The notes beneath the pieces were generated by a model that was given only the letters and a program-made list of their open reading frames with translations, was not told where the DNA came from and ran no database searches. This document shows, one piece after another, positions 1-7,966 of a stretch of 13,856 nt of DNA (the stretch's first letter is position 1; every line of letters starts with the position of its first letter). This DNA comes from Acidobacteriota bacterium (GTDB taxonomy: Bacteria; Acidobacteriota; Terriglobia; UBA7540). The position numbers and the translations under genes were made by a program. Location of the stretch: contig JAJXZM010000466.1 of NCBI GenBank assembly GCA_021780055.1, positions 1 to 13,856 on the forward strand. The letters are read 5' to 3'.

Positions 1-153
1 CAGCTTCACACCATGGTTGACGCTGCTGGCGCGGCGCAGAGCATTAGAACTCCTGTCGCAAATCGCCGCAACGTGGACATTATCCAGGCCCTGGAAATTC
101 CTCACAATGTTCGGACCCCAGTAGCCGTAGCCGATTACTCCAACTTCCATCAT
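1..153 (-). CDS. Gfo/Idh/MocA-family oxidoreductase, N-terminal fragment
   Basis: Only the first 51 codons lie in the window; the gene runs off the left edge. The visible protein begins MMEVGVIGYGYWGPNIVRNF, a Rossmann-fold dinucleotide-binding start (GxGxxG-type turn GYGYWG) typical of Gfo/Idh/MocA NAD(P)-dependent sugar dehydrogenases. It continues with a second beta strand, VHVAAICDRS, ending in the Asp that usually contacts the ribose. In polysaccharide loci this family oxidises UDP-hexosamines or hexuronates (WlbA/WbpB type), so a nucleotide-sugar precursor role fits, but the substrate cannot be read from this fragment. The start is ATG at 153 or the adjacent ATG at 150; a G-rich stretch containing GGGGGTG lies just upstream. 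It is the last visible gene of the minus-strand exopolysaccharide locus, 187 bp after the sugar transferase. Confidence 0.85.
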   Translation of the reverse strand, partial: MMEVGVIGYGYWGPNIVRNFQGLDNVHVAAICDRSSNALRRASSVNHGVKL

Positions 154-340
154 GTTTCACCCCCCGCCCTGTTCAGGTCTTTTTAGTACGACCCGAACGC
201 GTCATCCATCAAGGCGCTGTTCTTTTTGCAGCTGCGCACACCGCACTGACCCTGCAGCGCCTGCCATTCTTGGGTTAAAAGCGCGCGGCGTGTTCATCAG
301 TACTGATTGACTTATCAAGCCAAGGCAGGAAAATATGGCA

Positions 341-1483
341 TCAATAAGCGCCGTTACCAGAAATCATGGCGCGCGGCGTCGCGAATAGAATTTTCAGATC
401 GAGCCAGACCGACCACGATCTGGCGTATTGCAGGTCAAGGCGGACCATATCATTAAAGGTCGTCCGGCTGCGGCCCCGCACCTGCCATAGACCGGTGATG
501 CCCGGTTTAACTTCGAAAACCCGCCTCTGATGCCAGAAGTCATAGCATTCAACTTCATAAGGAATCGGAGGTCGCGGCCCAACCAGCGACATCTCACCTC
601 TGAGAACATTCAAGAACTGAGGCAATTCATCGAGACTGGTCTTCCGCAGAAACCTCCCGATTGGAGTCACGCGCGGGTCGTCCCGGATTTTATAAACGGG
701 GTCAGAGCCCAAAGAGTCATCTTCTCCCGCGATGAACCGTCTGATGTAATCCTTGTGCACATTCAGGTCGTTGTCCTGATACATGGTGCGCAATTTCAAA
801 AAAACAAATGGCACGCCGTGATAGCCCACCCGCAACTGACGGAAAAAGACCGGGCCTTTGGAAGAAAGCTTAATCAACAACGCCAGGACGCCCATCAGCG
901 GCGAGAGCAACAGGATGGCGGCGCCGCTTCCAATAATGTCGAGCCCCCGCTTTACGACTCGATGCAGTTTCTTGCCCGACTCCTGCTCCCGCAAATCACG
1001 GTAGAGGCCGGACCATTTTCCCCAGTTAGAAGCATTGTCGGGCTGCAGATACATTCGGATGTCAATTCGTTCGAATTCGTCGTTTTCAAGACGCGCGGAG
1101 AGTGCCGACTTAACCTTTGCATAGATGATATCGCTTACAGGCACCGGTCCTTCCGGGTTGACCTCGACAAAGATGACTCCGAGAACAGCACCCTGCAAAT
1201 ACCAACCCCTGATGTCCGAGTCTCGCGAGGCAGAGCATACCGAAGCCCAGACCTTTTCGATCATGTTTCGCGTGTTACCGTTCAGCAGGACATTTCGCAG
1301 GTCAAGAAGCATCAGGAGAAAAGGTTTACGAGACCGCTCTGCCCTTCTCCGCTCCAGGCAAAGAAGTTCCCCAAATTGCTTTTCGCCCGGGATTGCAGCG
1401 TTATCCCTATCCGGAACAACCGCCGGCAATGATGACGTCTCGGCTCCCCAATTCAATTGACTGCGTGTGGCACGAAGTGGCAT
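341..1483 (-). CDS. Polyprenyl-phosphate sugar-1-phosphate transferase (initiating PGT) with GGDEF-like N-terminus
   Basis: A 380-aa protein that should start exopolysaccharide synthesis by moving a sugar-1-phosphate from a UDP-sugar to undecaprenyl phosphate at the inner membrane. The C-terminal half (about residues 175-380) is a complete bacterial sugar transferase domain. It has KRGLDI at 178-183, a hydrophobic re-entrant/membrane helix at about 185-206, PVFFRQLRVG, FLKLRTM, the catalytic Asp-Glu dyad in SLDELPQF (285-286), SLVGPRPP, and the terminal WQVRGRS and LDLKIL motifs. The N-terminus lacks the four transmembrane helices of WbaP-type enzymes. Residues about 50-145 instead resemble a degenerate GGDEF fold (LLMLLDL then SRDSDIRGWY). 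I chose ATG 1483 because AGGTG sits about 6 nt upstream; the frame is open a further 85 codons to 1738, but that extension does not look protein-like. It lies 419 bp after the Wzc-like gene. Confidence 0.9.
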   Translation of the reverse strand: MPLRATRSQLNWGAETSSLPAVVPDRDNAAIPGEKQFGELLCLERRRAERSRKPFLLMLLDLRNVLLNGNTRNMIEKVWASVCSASRDSDIRGWYLQGAVLGVIFVEVNPEGPVPVSDIIYAKVKSALSARLENDEFERIDIRMYLQPDNASNWGKWSGLYRDLREQESGKKLHRVVKRGLDIIGSGAAILLLSPLMGVLALLIKLSSKGPVFFRQLRVGYHGVPFVFLKLRTMYQDNDLNVHKDYIRRFIAGEDDSLGSDPVYKIRDDPRVTPIGRFLRKTSLDELPQFLNVLRGEMSLVGPRPPIPYEVECYDFWHQRRVFEVKPGITGLWQVRGRSRTTFNDMVRLDLQYARSWSVWLDLKILFATPRAMISGNGAY

Positions 1484-1902
1484 AAGATTCACCTGGTAAG
1501 AAGAGCTTCTACTGTCAGATCGAACACAAAATGGCGCCCACGTCCTGTGCCGGGCTGCAAGGCAACTTTCCTGGAACTTGCGGGTATTGCAAAAGCCTCC
1601 TTTCGTCAGCCCGCGGTTCCGTCCCGGCAATTCACAAAACCAACGGCATCTTTCGTTTTTGGTGTATAGCTCCGCCCTCTGAGCCACACCGCCCGTGGCC
1701 CCCAAACCAACCTTGGATTGGCATTCCGACTTCAGCAAACCAACGTCTTACCGGAAACCTTCCCGGCCTGCTTACAAACTTGCGGAAGCGGCAACAGCCG
1801 GTTTAACCAAGTCATTCCGGAATAGCTCGCTCTCCGCGAACAACCTCAAACTCGCAGAATCTGAACCCTTCTTTGCTCAGGCTGCCAGTCAAATCGCGCA
1901 GG
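1484..1902 (-). other. 419-bp intra-operon gap upstream of the sugar transferase
   Basis: No convincing gene is visible on either strand. The minus-strand frame of the sugar transferase stays open to 1738, but its translation is low-complexity, rich in Arg, Cys and Ser, and preceded by no good ribosome binding site. An AAGGAGG sequence on the minus strand near 1597-1603 has no well-spaced start codon. A small hairpin (GCCAC at 1683-1687 with GTGGC at 1695-1699) is not followed by a T run. The gap may hold a leader, an internal promoter or a decayed gene; I cannot tell which. Confidence 0.4.
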
Positions 1903-4326
1903 TCACCCTGCTATCCGTTTCTCATACGGAGCCCGGTCGGAATCCTCTTCGTTTGCCGTATTGCCGTATCCGTACGAGTCGTAACCGTAGTAGTACTCCA
2001 TCGACCGCACATCCATACTGTTCAAAACCACACCGACAACGCTGTTCAATTGCTTGCGCGCCCGGATGACAAATTCGCGCGGTGCCATCCCGCTTCGAAC
2101 CACCATGATGCTGCCGTCAACCAGGCCAGCCAGGATGCGGGCATCTATCAGGTTAGGCATGACCGCTGGTGAGTCGATGATGAGATAGTCGTATTCCTCA
2201 AGAAGCTGGCTGATCAGCAGCTTCATCCGCGAAGACGAAAGCAAGGCGACCGGATTCTTTGGCGAATGGCCAGCAGGTAATGTATCCAGCCCCGGAGAGA
2301 GACCGGGCAAAACACAGGGGGCCCACTCGCTCAAACCACTCAAGTAGCTTGACAGTCCGCGAATATTCCGGAAGCCGAGCGCTCGATGGACCGCAGGGCG
2401 CCGCATGTCGGCGTCCACAAGGATGACCCGGCTGCCCTGCTGGGCCAGCGCGATCGCGAGGTTCACCGACACCGTGGTTTTTCCCTCGCCAGGCTGGGAA
2501 CTCGTGACGACAATGCTCCGCAAGACTCGCTTCCGGCCAGCAGCTTCCAGCATCACAGAGCTTCCCAGGGACCTGAAGGCTTCCACCAGCGGTGAGTATT
2601 TTTGCTGGATCTGCTTGTCAATTCGATACCAAGGGCTCTCAGACTTTGTCATCTGCGATGTATCGAGTATGTCGGGAATCACCAGACCGTGGCCATTGCC
2701 GTTGTTGTGGTTCCCATCCGCAACCAGTTCCTTGAGAGAACCCACCGCCGGGATCATCGCCAAAGCAGGCAGACCCAGGAAACGGTCTACTTCTTCGACC
2801 GTCTTTAATGTGGTGTCAAAGTGGGCCCGCAGGAAAGCAATTCCGACTCCCAAGCCCAGCCCTAGAATCAGACCAAGGACCATGTTGAACAAAATCTTGG
2901 GCTTGACAGGCAGAAATTCCGGCACCGCATGGTCTATGACGTTTACATTGTTCGACTTGATCCGGGCCACCAAGCTGGCCTCTTTGACCTTCTGCAGGAT
3001 GTTCTCGTAAAGCTGGTTATCAGAGTCCGCATTCCGCTTCAAGATGTCGTACTGAGTGGACTTTTCTGCCACCTGATTAGCCGCGATCTTCTGTTGCTCG
3101 TAGGCCCGCGCCATAAGAGCTTCACGCCGGACAGATGCAAGGTAATCATTGGTGATGTTTGCGGCAGCTCTCTGTCGTTCACGGGCCAGAGTTTCTTCCG
3201 CCGCCGCAAGCTGCCTCTTCACCTGCTGAACCTTGGGATAGCTGTCAGTAAACGTCGAAGACAACTGCGCATACTGAGTTTTGAGGTCTGCCACATTCTT
3301 CGTTAGGTCCTGCAGAAGCTTATCCTGGAAAACGCCGGGGAGTGAACCGTAGTCTCCCTTCTGAATAAGGTTGTAGACCGATTCTTTCTGGTAGCGGTCG
3401 GCCTGCGCCGCAGTCCACTGGTCCTGGATTTGACGGAGCCGCTCATTGACAATATTTTGAGAGGTACCCGAATTGGTTTCCAAATAGAGCAGTCCATTTT
3501 GGCGCGCATAGCGTGTCATCCTCTGCTCTGACTTTTCTAATTCTGTTCGTGCTTCATGGATCTGCTTGGCCAGCATCTTTGTAAATTTGTCAGTAGACGC
3601 CTGGTGAAGCTGCAGATAATGGGAAACGACTGCATTAACCACACGGGCCGCCATGCGAGGGTCATTGCTCTCATAGCTGATCGCAACCAGCCGGCTGCTT
3701 CCGATACGTGAAACATTGAGGGTCGACTCAAAATTGTCCACCAAACGCTGGTAAGCCCCGGGACTCATCTGAGATTCGGGTGAGACGTTCGCCGCCAAGC
3801 CAGAGCCATCATCATTCGACTTCCTCTGGGCAGAAGAATCGTTGTTGTCAGAGCCTGCATACCAATGGACGAAGGCGTGCCATGCTCCGCTGAAAATACC
3901 CGAATGGGCAGACTTAGGCTGTTTCGCCAGAATGACTTCATTGATCACCTGTCGGGCTAGTGAATCGCTCTTGAGGATCCCAATCTCCGTCTCAACCTCT
4001 GTCATAACAACATTGTTGGGGGCCATGTTCCGAGTCTGTAACTGCTCGAGGCTCTCGATGTCCGGCGTAGCCTGCTTGATCTCGATGGTTGCCTGAGCTC
4101 GATAAACTGGCTTCATGAAGAGAGAAACAATCAAAGCAGCCAGCATCAGAGCGATTCCGGAAACAAGAACCGTGCGGTAGTTTTCCAGCAGTACACGCAC
4201 GACGTAGTTCAAATCTACATCAGCGTCAGGATCTGGCAAGCTCGGGCTTGCAACTGTCGCCGTAAGCTTTCTCGCCCTCGAAAGAACTCCCCCCTTGTAA
4301 AGTTCAATCTTGTTTTCTTCCGTCAT
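1903..4326 (-). CDS. Wzc-like polysaccharide co-polymerase / BY-family tyrosine autokinase
   Basis: An 807-aa inner-membrane protein that controls chain length and export of exopolysaccharide through tyrosine phosphorylation cycles, partnering with the Wza-like channel encoded upstream. Order of parts: N-terminal Wzz chain-length region with TM1 at about 53-73; a long periplasmic coiled-coil section (about 240-450, rich in Gln, Glu, Arg and Ala) ending in a GNVR-like segment; TM2 at about 478-499; then a cytoplasmic BY-kinase. The kinase has Walker A (SSQPGEGKTT, 609-618), Walker A' (VILVDADMRRP, 634-644) and Walker B (YLIIDSP, 714-720). The C-terminal tail holds a tyrosine cluster (EYYYGYDSYGYG, 777-788, six Tyr, with one more at 801), the autophosphorylation site typical of the family. 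It is a single-chain, proteobacterial-style arrangement and looks intact. Start ATG 4326 has GGAG about 8 nt upstream and lies 40 nt after the export gene. Confidence 0.96.
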   Translation of the reverse strand: MTEENKIELYKGGVLSRARKLTATVASPSLPDPDADVDLNYVVRVLLENYRTVLVSGIALMLAALIVSLFMKPVYRAQATIEIKQATPDIESLEQLQTRNMAPNNVVMTEVETEIGILKSDSLARQVINEVILAKQPKSAHSGIFSGAWHAFVHWYAGSDNNDSSAQRKSNDDGSGLAANVSPESQMSPGAYQRLVDNFESTLNVSRIGSSRLVAISYESNDPRMAARVVNAVVSHYLQLHQASTDKFTKMLAKQIHEARTELEKSEQRMTRYARQNGLLYLETNSGTSQNIVNERLRQIQDQWTAAQADRYQKESVYNLIQKGDYGSLPGVFQDKLLQDLTKNVADLKTQYAQLSSTFTDSYPKVQQVKRQLAAAEETLARERQRAAANITNDYLASVRREALMARAYEQQKIAANQVAEKSTQYDILKRNADSDNQLYENILQKVKEASLVARIKSNNVNVIDHAVPEFLPVKPKILFNMVLGLILGLGLGVGIAFLRAHFDTTLKTVEEVDRFLGLPALAMIPAVGSLKELVADGNHNNGNGHGLVIPDILDTSQMTKSESPWYRIDKQIQQKYSPLVEAFRSLGSSVMLEAAGRKRVLRSIVVTSSQPGEGKTTVSVNLAIALAQQGSRVILVDADMRRPAVHRALGFRNIRGLSSYLSGLSEWAPCVLPGLSPGLDTLPAGHSPKNPVALLSSSRMKLLISQLLEEYDYLIIDSPAVMPNLIDARILAGLVDGSIMVVRSGMAPREFVIRARKQLNSVVGVVLNSMDVRSMEYYYGYDSYGYGNTANEEDSDRAPYEKRIAG

Positions 4327-4366
4327 ATGAGAGTCTCCAACGTTTCCAGATTATTTCCGCCACCGT

Positions 4367-5494
4367 CTAAGGGAGCCCCCGCCAGATGATCCACTGGGTA
4401 AATGTCCTAAGTGCAGCCTTGCCGGTTGACCTCGCCCCGTTCTTGGGAATGAACAGGACGTCCTTTGGCTGGAGCACAAGATCAGGCGCCTTTCCGGCCA
4501 GAATCTCATTCAGCCGCACAGGCAGTTCGATTTGCTGCCCATTTTCTGCAACTCGAATAATTTTGGCTTGGCTCATGTGAGCATCCGGACCAATTCCCTG
4601 CCCCAGCGATATTGCCTGCAAAACGGTCATATGTTCGTTGTCCTGGATGGGAAACCCACCCGGCCGCATGACATCGCCGACAACGTAGACAATTCCAGCG
4701 GCCTTGACCTTGATAATGTCTCCCGGATAGACGGCGACGTTGTACTTGGAATCTCCCGAATCAAGCAGTCGTTTCAGGCTGATCTCAATTGTCTTCCCCT
4801 CTACCGTATTTGCGGAAGATGCGGACGACGAAGAGGCTGAAGTTCCGCCCTGGACGCCAGCCGCCGCAACGCCTTTCGCTCCAACCGTCGGTGTTTGGTT
4901 AGAAGCAAAGTCATCGCCAGCCCCCCTCATGACCAACACGGCATTTCCGGCATCGGGTGTGAGACCCTGGGCCATGGAGAGCATTTCAAGAAGCGTCTTG
5001 GTCCCGCGAATCTGAAAGACGCCGGGCGCCTTAACAGCCCCAAGCACGGAAACGCTGTGGCTCTGCATTTCAGTAACCGTAACAGTGACTTGTGGATCCT
5101 TCATGTAGGTGCGACGTAACAGGGCCTGCAAAACCAGGTCTAGTTCCCGCGGCGTCAGTCCGACGGCCTTGATAGTTCCCAGCAAAGGCAATGAAATGTT
5201 GCCATCTCCAGAGACCCGAACGGTCTGGCTCAGGTCCGGCGCGTCGAAAACGGTAACTTGCAACTCGTCGTTCGGACCGATGCGGTAATCGCCCGGCGAC
5301 GGGCTGTTGTTGGCATTGGTGACGGCCGAATGAACCAGTTGCTGAAGGCGGCGATTCCAGTCGTCGGTTGTTTCCATTTGCGTGTTGTTACCGGCTGTCA
5401 GAACAGTTTGGCTTGAAGGATCAGCGGTCTGGGCCGCAACCTTCACCACCCCGACGGCCACAAAAACCGAGAGACAAAGCCAAATTCGAGACAT
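4367..5494 (-). CDS. Wza-like polysaccharide export protein (Poly_export + SLBB)
   Basis: A 375-aa exported protein expected to form the periplasmic/outer-membrane channel for the polysaccharide together with the Wzc-like kinase. A Sec signal peptide is visible (MSRIWLCLSVFVAVGVV, likely cleavage after VAA at about 21). The Poly_export domain spans about 66-142 (PGDYRIGPNDELQVTVF; the DPQVTVTV strand). A first SLBB domain follows at about 146-190 (VSVLGAVKAPGVF) and a second at about 268-315 (VYVVGDVMRPGGF). Between them is a low-complexity Gly/Ser/Ala linker at about 195-232. There is no lipobox Cys, unlike E. coli Wza. The C-terminus ends in a short aromatic, amphipathic stretch (FTQWIIWRGLP), perhaps the membrane-anchoring helix. 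Start ATG 5494 is preferred because GGGAGG lies 6 nt upstream and it gives a normal signal peptide; in-frame ATGs at 5527 (GAGG about 5 nt upstream) and 5515 are alternatives. Confidence 0.93.
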   Translation of the reverse strand: MSRIWLCLSVFVAVGVVKVAAQTADPSSQTVLTAGNNTQMETTDDWNRRLQQLVHSAVTNANNSPSPGDYRIGPNDELQVTVFDAPDLSQTVRVSGDGNISLPLLGTIKAVGLTPRELDLVLQALLRRTYMKDPQVTVTVTEMQSHSVSVLGAVKAPGVFQIRGTKTLLEMLSMAQGLTPDAGNAVLVMRGAGDDFASNQTPTVGAKGVAAAGVQGGTSASSSSASSANTVEGKTIEISLKRLLDSGDSKYNVAVYPGDIIKVKAAGIVYVVGDVMRPGGFPIQDNEHMTVLQAISLGQGIGPDAHMSQAKIIRVAENGQQIELPVRLNEILAGKAPDLVLQPKDVLFIPKNGARSTGKAALRTFTQWIIWRGLP

Positions 5495-5566
5495 TTTCCG
5501 CCTCCCATCATGCATCGGGAAACTCATTAAAACCTCGGATATCGTTTCTTTTGTCGGAACTGCTTG

Positions 5567-6205
5567 CTACGCCCCCATTCGGAGTGGCGATAGCAGCTCA
5601 TTTCCCAAACCCCAACCTCTGGCCATTGGGGTCAAAGCACAGCGCGTGCCTGCTCTGGCTTGCGGCGCTGTAATCCGCTCAACGATGCCCGCATCAACTT
5701 CCGCCGCGATAGACCTCTCAAGCAGCGTTACAGATATGACCAGACGCGCTTGGCCCTTTTTCCTTACCAGAAACCCTTCCAACCCCCGGAGTGCACCGGA
5801 TTTCACCCGGACAAGGTCGCCACACTTCAGGAAGGGATGCGGCTCGACATTAATTTCGTTCTCAACTACGCTCCTCACAGCCTCGATTTCCTCTTCGGGG
5901 ATACCGGCGAGTTTCCCCGCACTGCATAACAGCCCATGAACTCCGGGCGTTGTCAGAACCGGGAGGCGGCGGTCAAGATCGCCCCGCAGGAATACGTAAC
6001 AGGTGAAAAGCGGCACTTCCACTTTCTTTACGCGGTCTCTCCATTGGCGGACTTCCGTATAGAGCGGGAGAAAAGTTTCAAACCCTTTATTGGCAAGCGT
6101 CCGCGCCACCAATCTCTCATGCTGATGGCGCGTATGAACGGCGTACCAGACCGAATCGGCTGATGCGATGTTGCCGTTTGCGAATGGAGTATTGAGAACT
6201 GACAT
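5567..6205 (-). CDS. NusG-paralogue transcription antiterminator (RfaH/UpxY/LoaP type)
   Basis: A 212-aa member of the specialised NusG family that binds RNA polymerase and lets it read through long polysaccharide operons. The NGN domain spans about 18-115 (VWYAVHTRHQHE, KGFETFLPLYTE, RVKKVEVPLFTCYVFLR). The KOW domain spans about 126-178 (CGDLVRVKSGALRGLEGFLVRKK, shown here as its conserved core GDLVRVKSG and LRGLEG). A basic/hydrophobic tail of about 30 residues follows and is not part of the usual fold. It sits at the head of the export genes, 72 bp before the Wza-like start, the usual place for UpxY-type regulators. ATG 6205 has AAAGGG 6 nt upstream; a TTG at 6223 overlapping the upstream stop as TTGA is the alternative and would couple translation to the AAA+ regulator. 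It is not housekeeping NusG: no secE or ribosomal protein genes are nearby. Confidence 0.93.
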   Translation of the reverse strand: MSVLNTPFANGNIASADSVWYAVHTRHQHERLVARTLANKGFETFLPLYTEVRQWRDRVKKVEVPLFTCYVFLRGDLDRRLPVLTTPGVHGLLCSAGKLAGIPEEEIEAVRSVVENEINVEPHPFLKCGDLVRVKSGALRGLEGFLVRKKGQARLVISVTLLERSIAAEVDAGIVERITAPQARAGTRCALTPMARGWGLGNELLSPLRMGA

Positions 6206-6219
6206 GCCTTGCCCTTTGT

Positions 6220-7296
6220 TCAAGCCACCCTTCGATCAGATTTCTGGCTGCTCACTCCTGACAGCTCAACGTCGTCCGCTGGCCGCTCCGGCAGCAATCC
6301 AGCCTCTTTGATCTTGTAAAGCAGGGCGCGATAGCTGATGTTCAAGGCGCGCGCCGTCTGCCTGCGGTTCCATTGGGTCTCTTGCAGGGTCTTCAGAATG
6401 ATCTTTCGCTCCAGCGCCTGGGTGGCCTCACGGGTTAATTGCTTTAACGAGACGGAACGCCGAGCGGGAAGCGCCGGCGCAACCGGACGCTGAAGCTGCG
6501 GTGAGCTACCAAGACCCTCGATTCCTTCGGCTCCCAGAACTACGTAACGCTTCATGACGTTTTCGAGCTCACGAATATTGCCGGGCCAGGCATGCTCCTG
6601 CAGGCGCCGGACCAGTTGCAGGCTGGGGGCCGGCGATTGGCAGCCGAATCTATCGCTGTAAACCTGCCAGAAATAGTAGGCGAGCTGAGGAATGTCCTCT
6701 TTGCGGTCGCGCAAAGGGGAAAGGCGCAGCCTGACCACGCTGAGCAAGGAATGAAGATCTTCGCGGAGCCTTCCTGCTGCCACATCCTGTTCCAAGTCCT
6801 GGGTGCTGGTGCCAATAACACGTAGCTCTACCGGGATATCCGCACCATCCATAGAAATTAAAGGCCTGGAACCTCGAATCAACTGTAGTAGCTCCAACTG
6901 GCGATCTTGCGAAACCCCTGAAACCTCTTCAACAAACAAGGTACACGGCGGACCCTCTAAACCTCCCTCGCAAGCAAGCTCATCCCGCGCACCGACGGAA
7001 GGCTCCTCCAAGCGAAAGGCCACATCATCATTCGCACGGCCATCCCGGAACTGGTGGCTTAGCTTAAGGAACGGCGCTTTGGCGCCTGGGCTGCATGAAT
7101 GGATGAATCGCGCAAGAGTTTCTTTCCCCGTCCCCTTTTCTCCGAGAATGACGATCGGCACGCCGGCACCGGCAACCTGCTCAACAATCTGCAGAAGTCC
7201 CCGCATCCCCTCGGACGCACCAAAGATCATTTCTTTGGGCGGAAGATCATGGCAAGAAACCGACTTGCCCTCAAGGATATTTGAAATTACTCCCAT
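6220..7296 (-). CDS. AAA+/Fis-type transcriptional regulator lacking GAFTGA (paralogue 1)
   Basis: A 358-aa enhancer-binding-protein-like regulator. The AAA+ domain begins at FGASEGM (about 25-31) with Walker A GEKGTGKE (52-59), a Walker B-like TLFVEE (119-124, Glu where Asp is usual), RLREDLHS (176-183) in the arginine-finger region and WPGNIREL (237-244). A Fis-like helix-turn-helix lies at about 300-331 (NRRQTARALNISYRALLYKIKE). The GAFTGA loop that contacts sigma-54 is absent; residues about 82-117 are unrelated. There is no receiver, GAF or PAS domain in front. GAFTGA-less relatives such as TyrR and Rhodobacter NtrC act on sigma-70 polymerase, so this may too. Start: ATG 7296 matches the N-terminal length of the neighbouring paralogue, but its AAGG lies very close. 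GTG 7371 is the alternative. The gene reaches the NusG-like gene with only 14 bp between its stop and ATG 6205, so they are likely co-transcribed. Confidence 0.88.
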   Translation of the reverse strand: MGVISNILEGKSVSCHDLPPKEMIFGASEGMRGLLQIVEQVAGAGVPIVILGEKGTGKETLARFIHSCSPGAKAPFLKLSHQFRDGRANDDVAFRLEEPSVGARDELACEGGLEGPPCTLFVEEVSGVSQDRQLELLQLIRGSRPLISMDGADIPVELRVIGTSTQDLEQDVAAGRLREDLHSLLSVVRLRLSPLRDRKEDIPQLAYYFWQVYSDRFGCQSPAPSLQLVRRLQEHAWPGNIRELENVMKRYVVLGAEGIEGLGSSPQLQRPVAPALPARRSVSLKQLTREATQALERKIILKTLQETQWNRRQTARALNISYRALLYKIKEAGLLPERPADDVELSGVSSQKSDRRVA

Positions 7297-7478
7297 ACCT
7301 TCTTCTCTTCTCGCTCTTCCCAAACTCACATCAGATCTCAAGGATTTCCGAACCCACCATCGGGCTGCCACTCACGACAATTCCTTGAAAACTGCGGGAG
7401 TATCAGGGATTTACCCTATGCAAAGTCTCTCCAACACAGTTCGTGAGGCAATCTCAGGAAACGTGTTCCCTCTTCTAC

Positions 7479-7496
7479 TCGCACTCTGCATGCCAA
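7479..7496 (-). promoter_or_regulatory. Candidate sigma-54 (-24/-12) promoter upstream of AAA+ regulator 1
   Basis: The minus strand reads TTGGCATGCAGAGTGCG: GG (complement of 7493-7494), exactly 10 nt, then GC (complement of 7481-7482). Against the consensus TTGGCACG-N4-TTGCW the mismatches are C to T in the -24 block and two flanking positions in the -12 block. The predicted transcript would start near 7469 and have a leader of about 170 nt before ATG 7296. This is a motif match by eye and such matches also occur by chance. Confidence 0.4.
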
Positions 7497-7770
7497 ATCA
7501 AACCGGCTTTTCGAGAACACGGAAGCCTCAGATCTTGAAACCAATACAGATTGTCTTTACAACAAGTTACAAGCCTCGCTCGCCAGGCATAATAGCCACT
7601 GTTTTGTGGAGTTCTGTGGGTTATTCCCCGTCGACCACGCAAACTCATTCGCGCATGAGAATTGTCTTGCACTTTGTTTCACCTCTAGGGAGTGTGCAAA
7701 CACTTCAAACCTCTAGACTGCGGACGCGGCGCCTCGCATGAAACCGGAACTAGCCGGTTCAACCGGAGCG

Positions 7771-7798
7771 AAAAACCTTGCAGGTACGGACAACCTGC
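7771..7798 (-). terminator. Possible rho-independent terminator after the orphan gene
   Basis: On the minus strand a 6-bp stem (GCAGGT / ACCTGC, 7-nt loop) is followed by AAGG and then five T. It lies about 170 nt downstream of the 134-aa gene and ahead of the candidate promoter for the next operon, which is the expected place. The stem is short and the T run is offset by 4 nt, so it would be weak at best. Confidence 0.3.
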
Positions 7799-7966
7799 CA
7801 GATTTGCAAACGTGCCGTGCGTATTCCTGAGAAAATGGAGCCCGGCAGATCGTCGAAACGAGAACTTTTCGTCGGGCAGCCAACTGGTTCCAACTCAGGG
7901 GAATTGAGGGTGTTGGAATAATCTGAATACGGAATGCCGCAGGGATTTGACGCCGCGCACAGGGTC

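Larger units (their letters stand above)
7297..7966. other. 670-bp gap between the two regulator transcription units
   Basis: No convincing protein gene on either strand. It holds a terminator-like hairpin (7771-7798, minus strand) and a sigma-54-like promoter (7479-7496, minus strand), listed separately. A cluster of CCGG-containing inverted repeats at 7743-7766 (ACCGG, CCGGTT, AACCGG) could form alternative small hairpins. The layout fits an operon break followed by a new promoter for the EPS genes. Confidence 0.5.

Noticed and set aside
296..307. Perfect 12-bp palindrome ATCAGTACTGAT between the sugar transferase and the oxidoreductase
   Set aside because: A single short palindrome between co-directional genes with no second copy seen; not enough to call an operator.
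530..1432. Long plus-strand frame of 300 codons inside the sugar transferase
   Set aside because: It is antisense to a clear PGT gene and its product shows no family pattern; it is a shadow of high-GC coding sequence.
1683..1699. Hairpin GCCAC/GTGGC as a terminator after the Wzc-like gene
   Set aside because: Only 5 bp, with no T run on either strand, and it lies inside what appears to be one operon.
1590..1700. A GEMM/c-di-GMP-like riboswitch on the minus strand upstream of the sugar transferase
   Set aside because: A GGGACGG...CGGGCT stretch looked vaguely similar, but the conserved GGCAAACC, GACGCAAAGCC and GGTAG...GGGTTACC blocks are absent.
7418..7434. A second -24/-12-like element on the minus strand (TTGG...TTTGCA), closer to AAA+ regulator 1
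   Set aside because: The spacing between GG and GC is 9 nt rather than the required 10, and sigma-54 promoters do not tolerate this.
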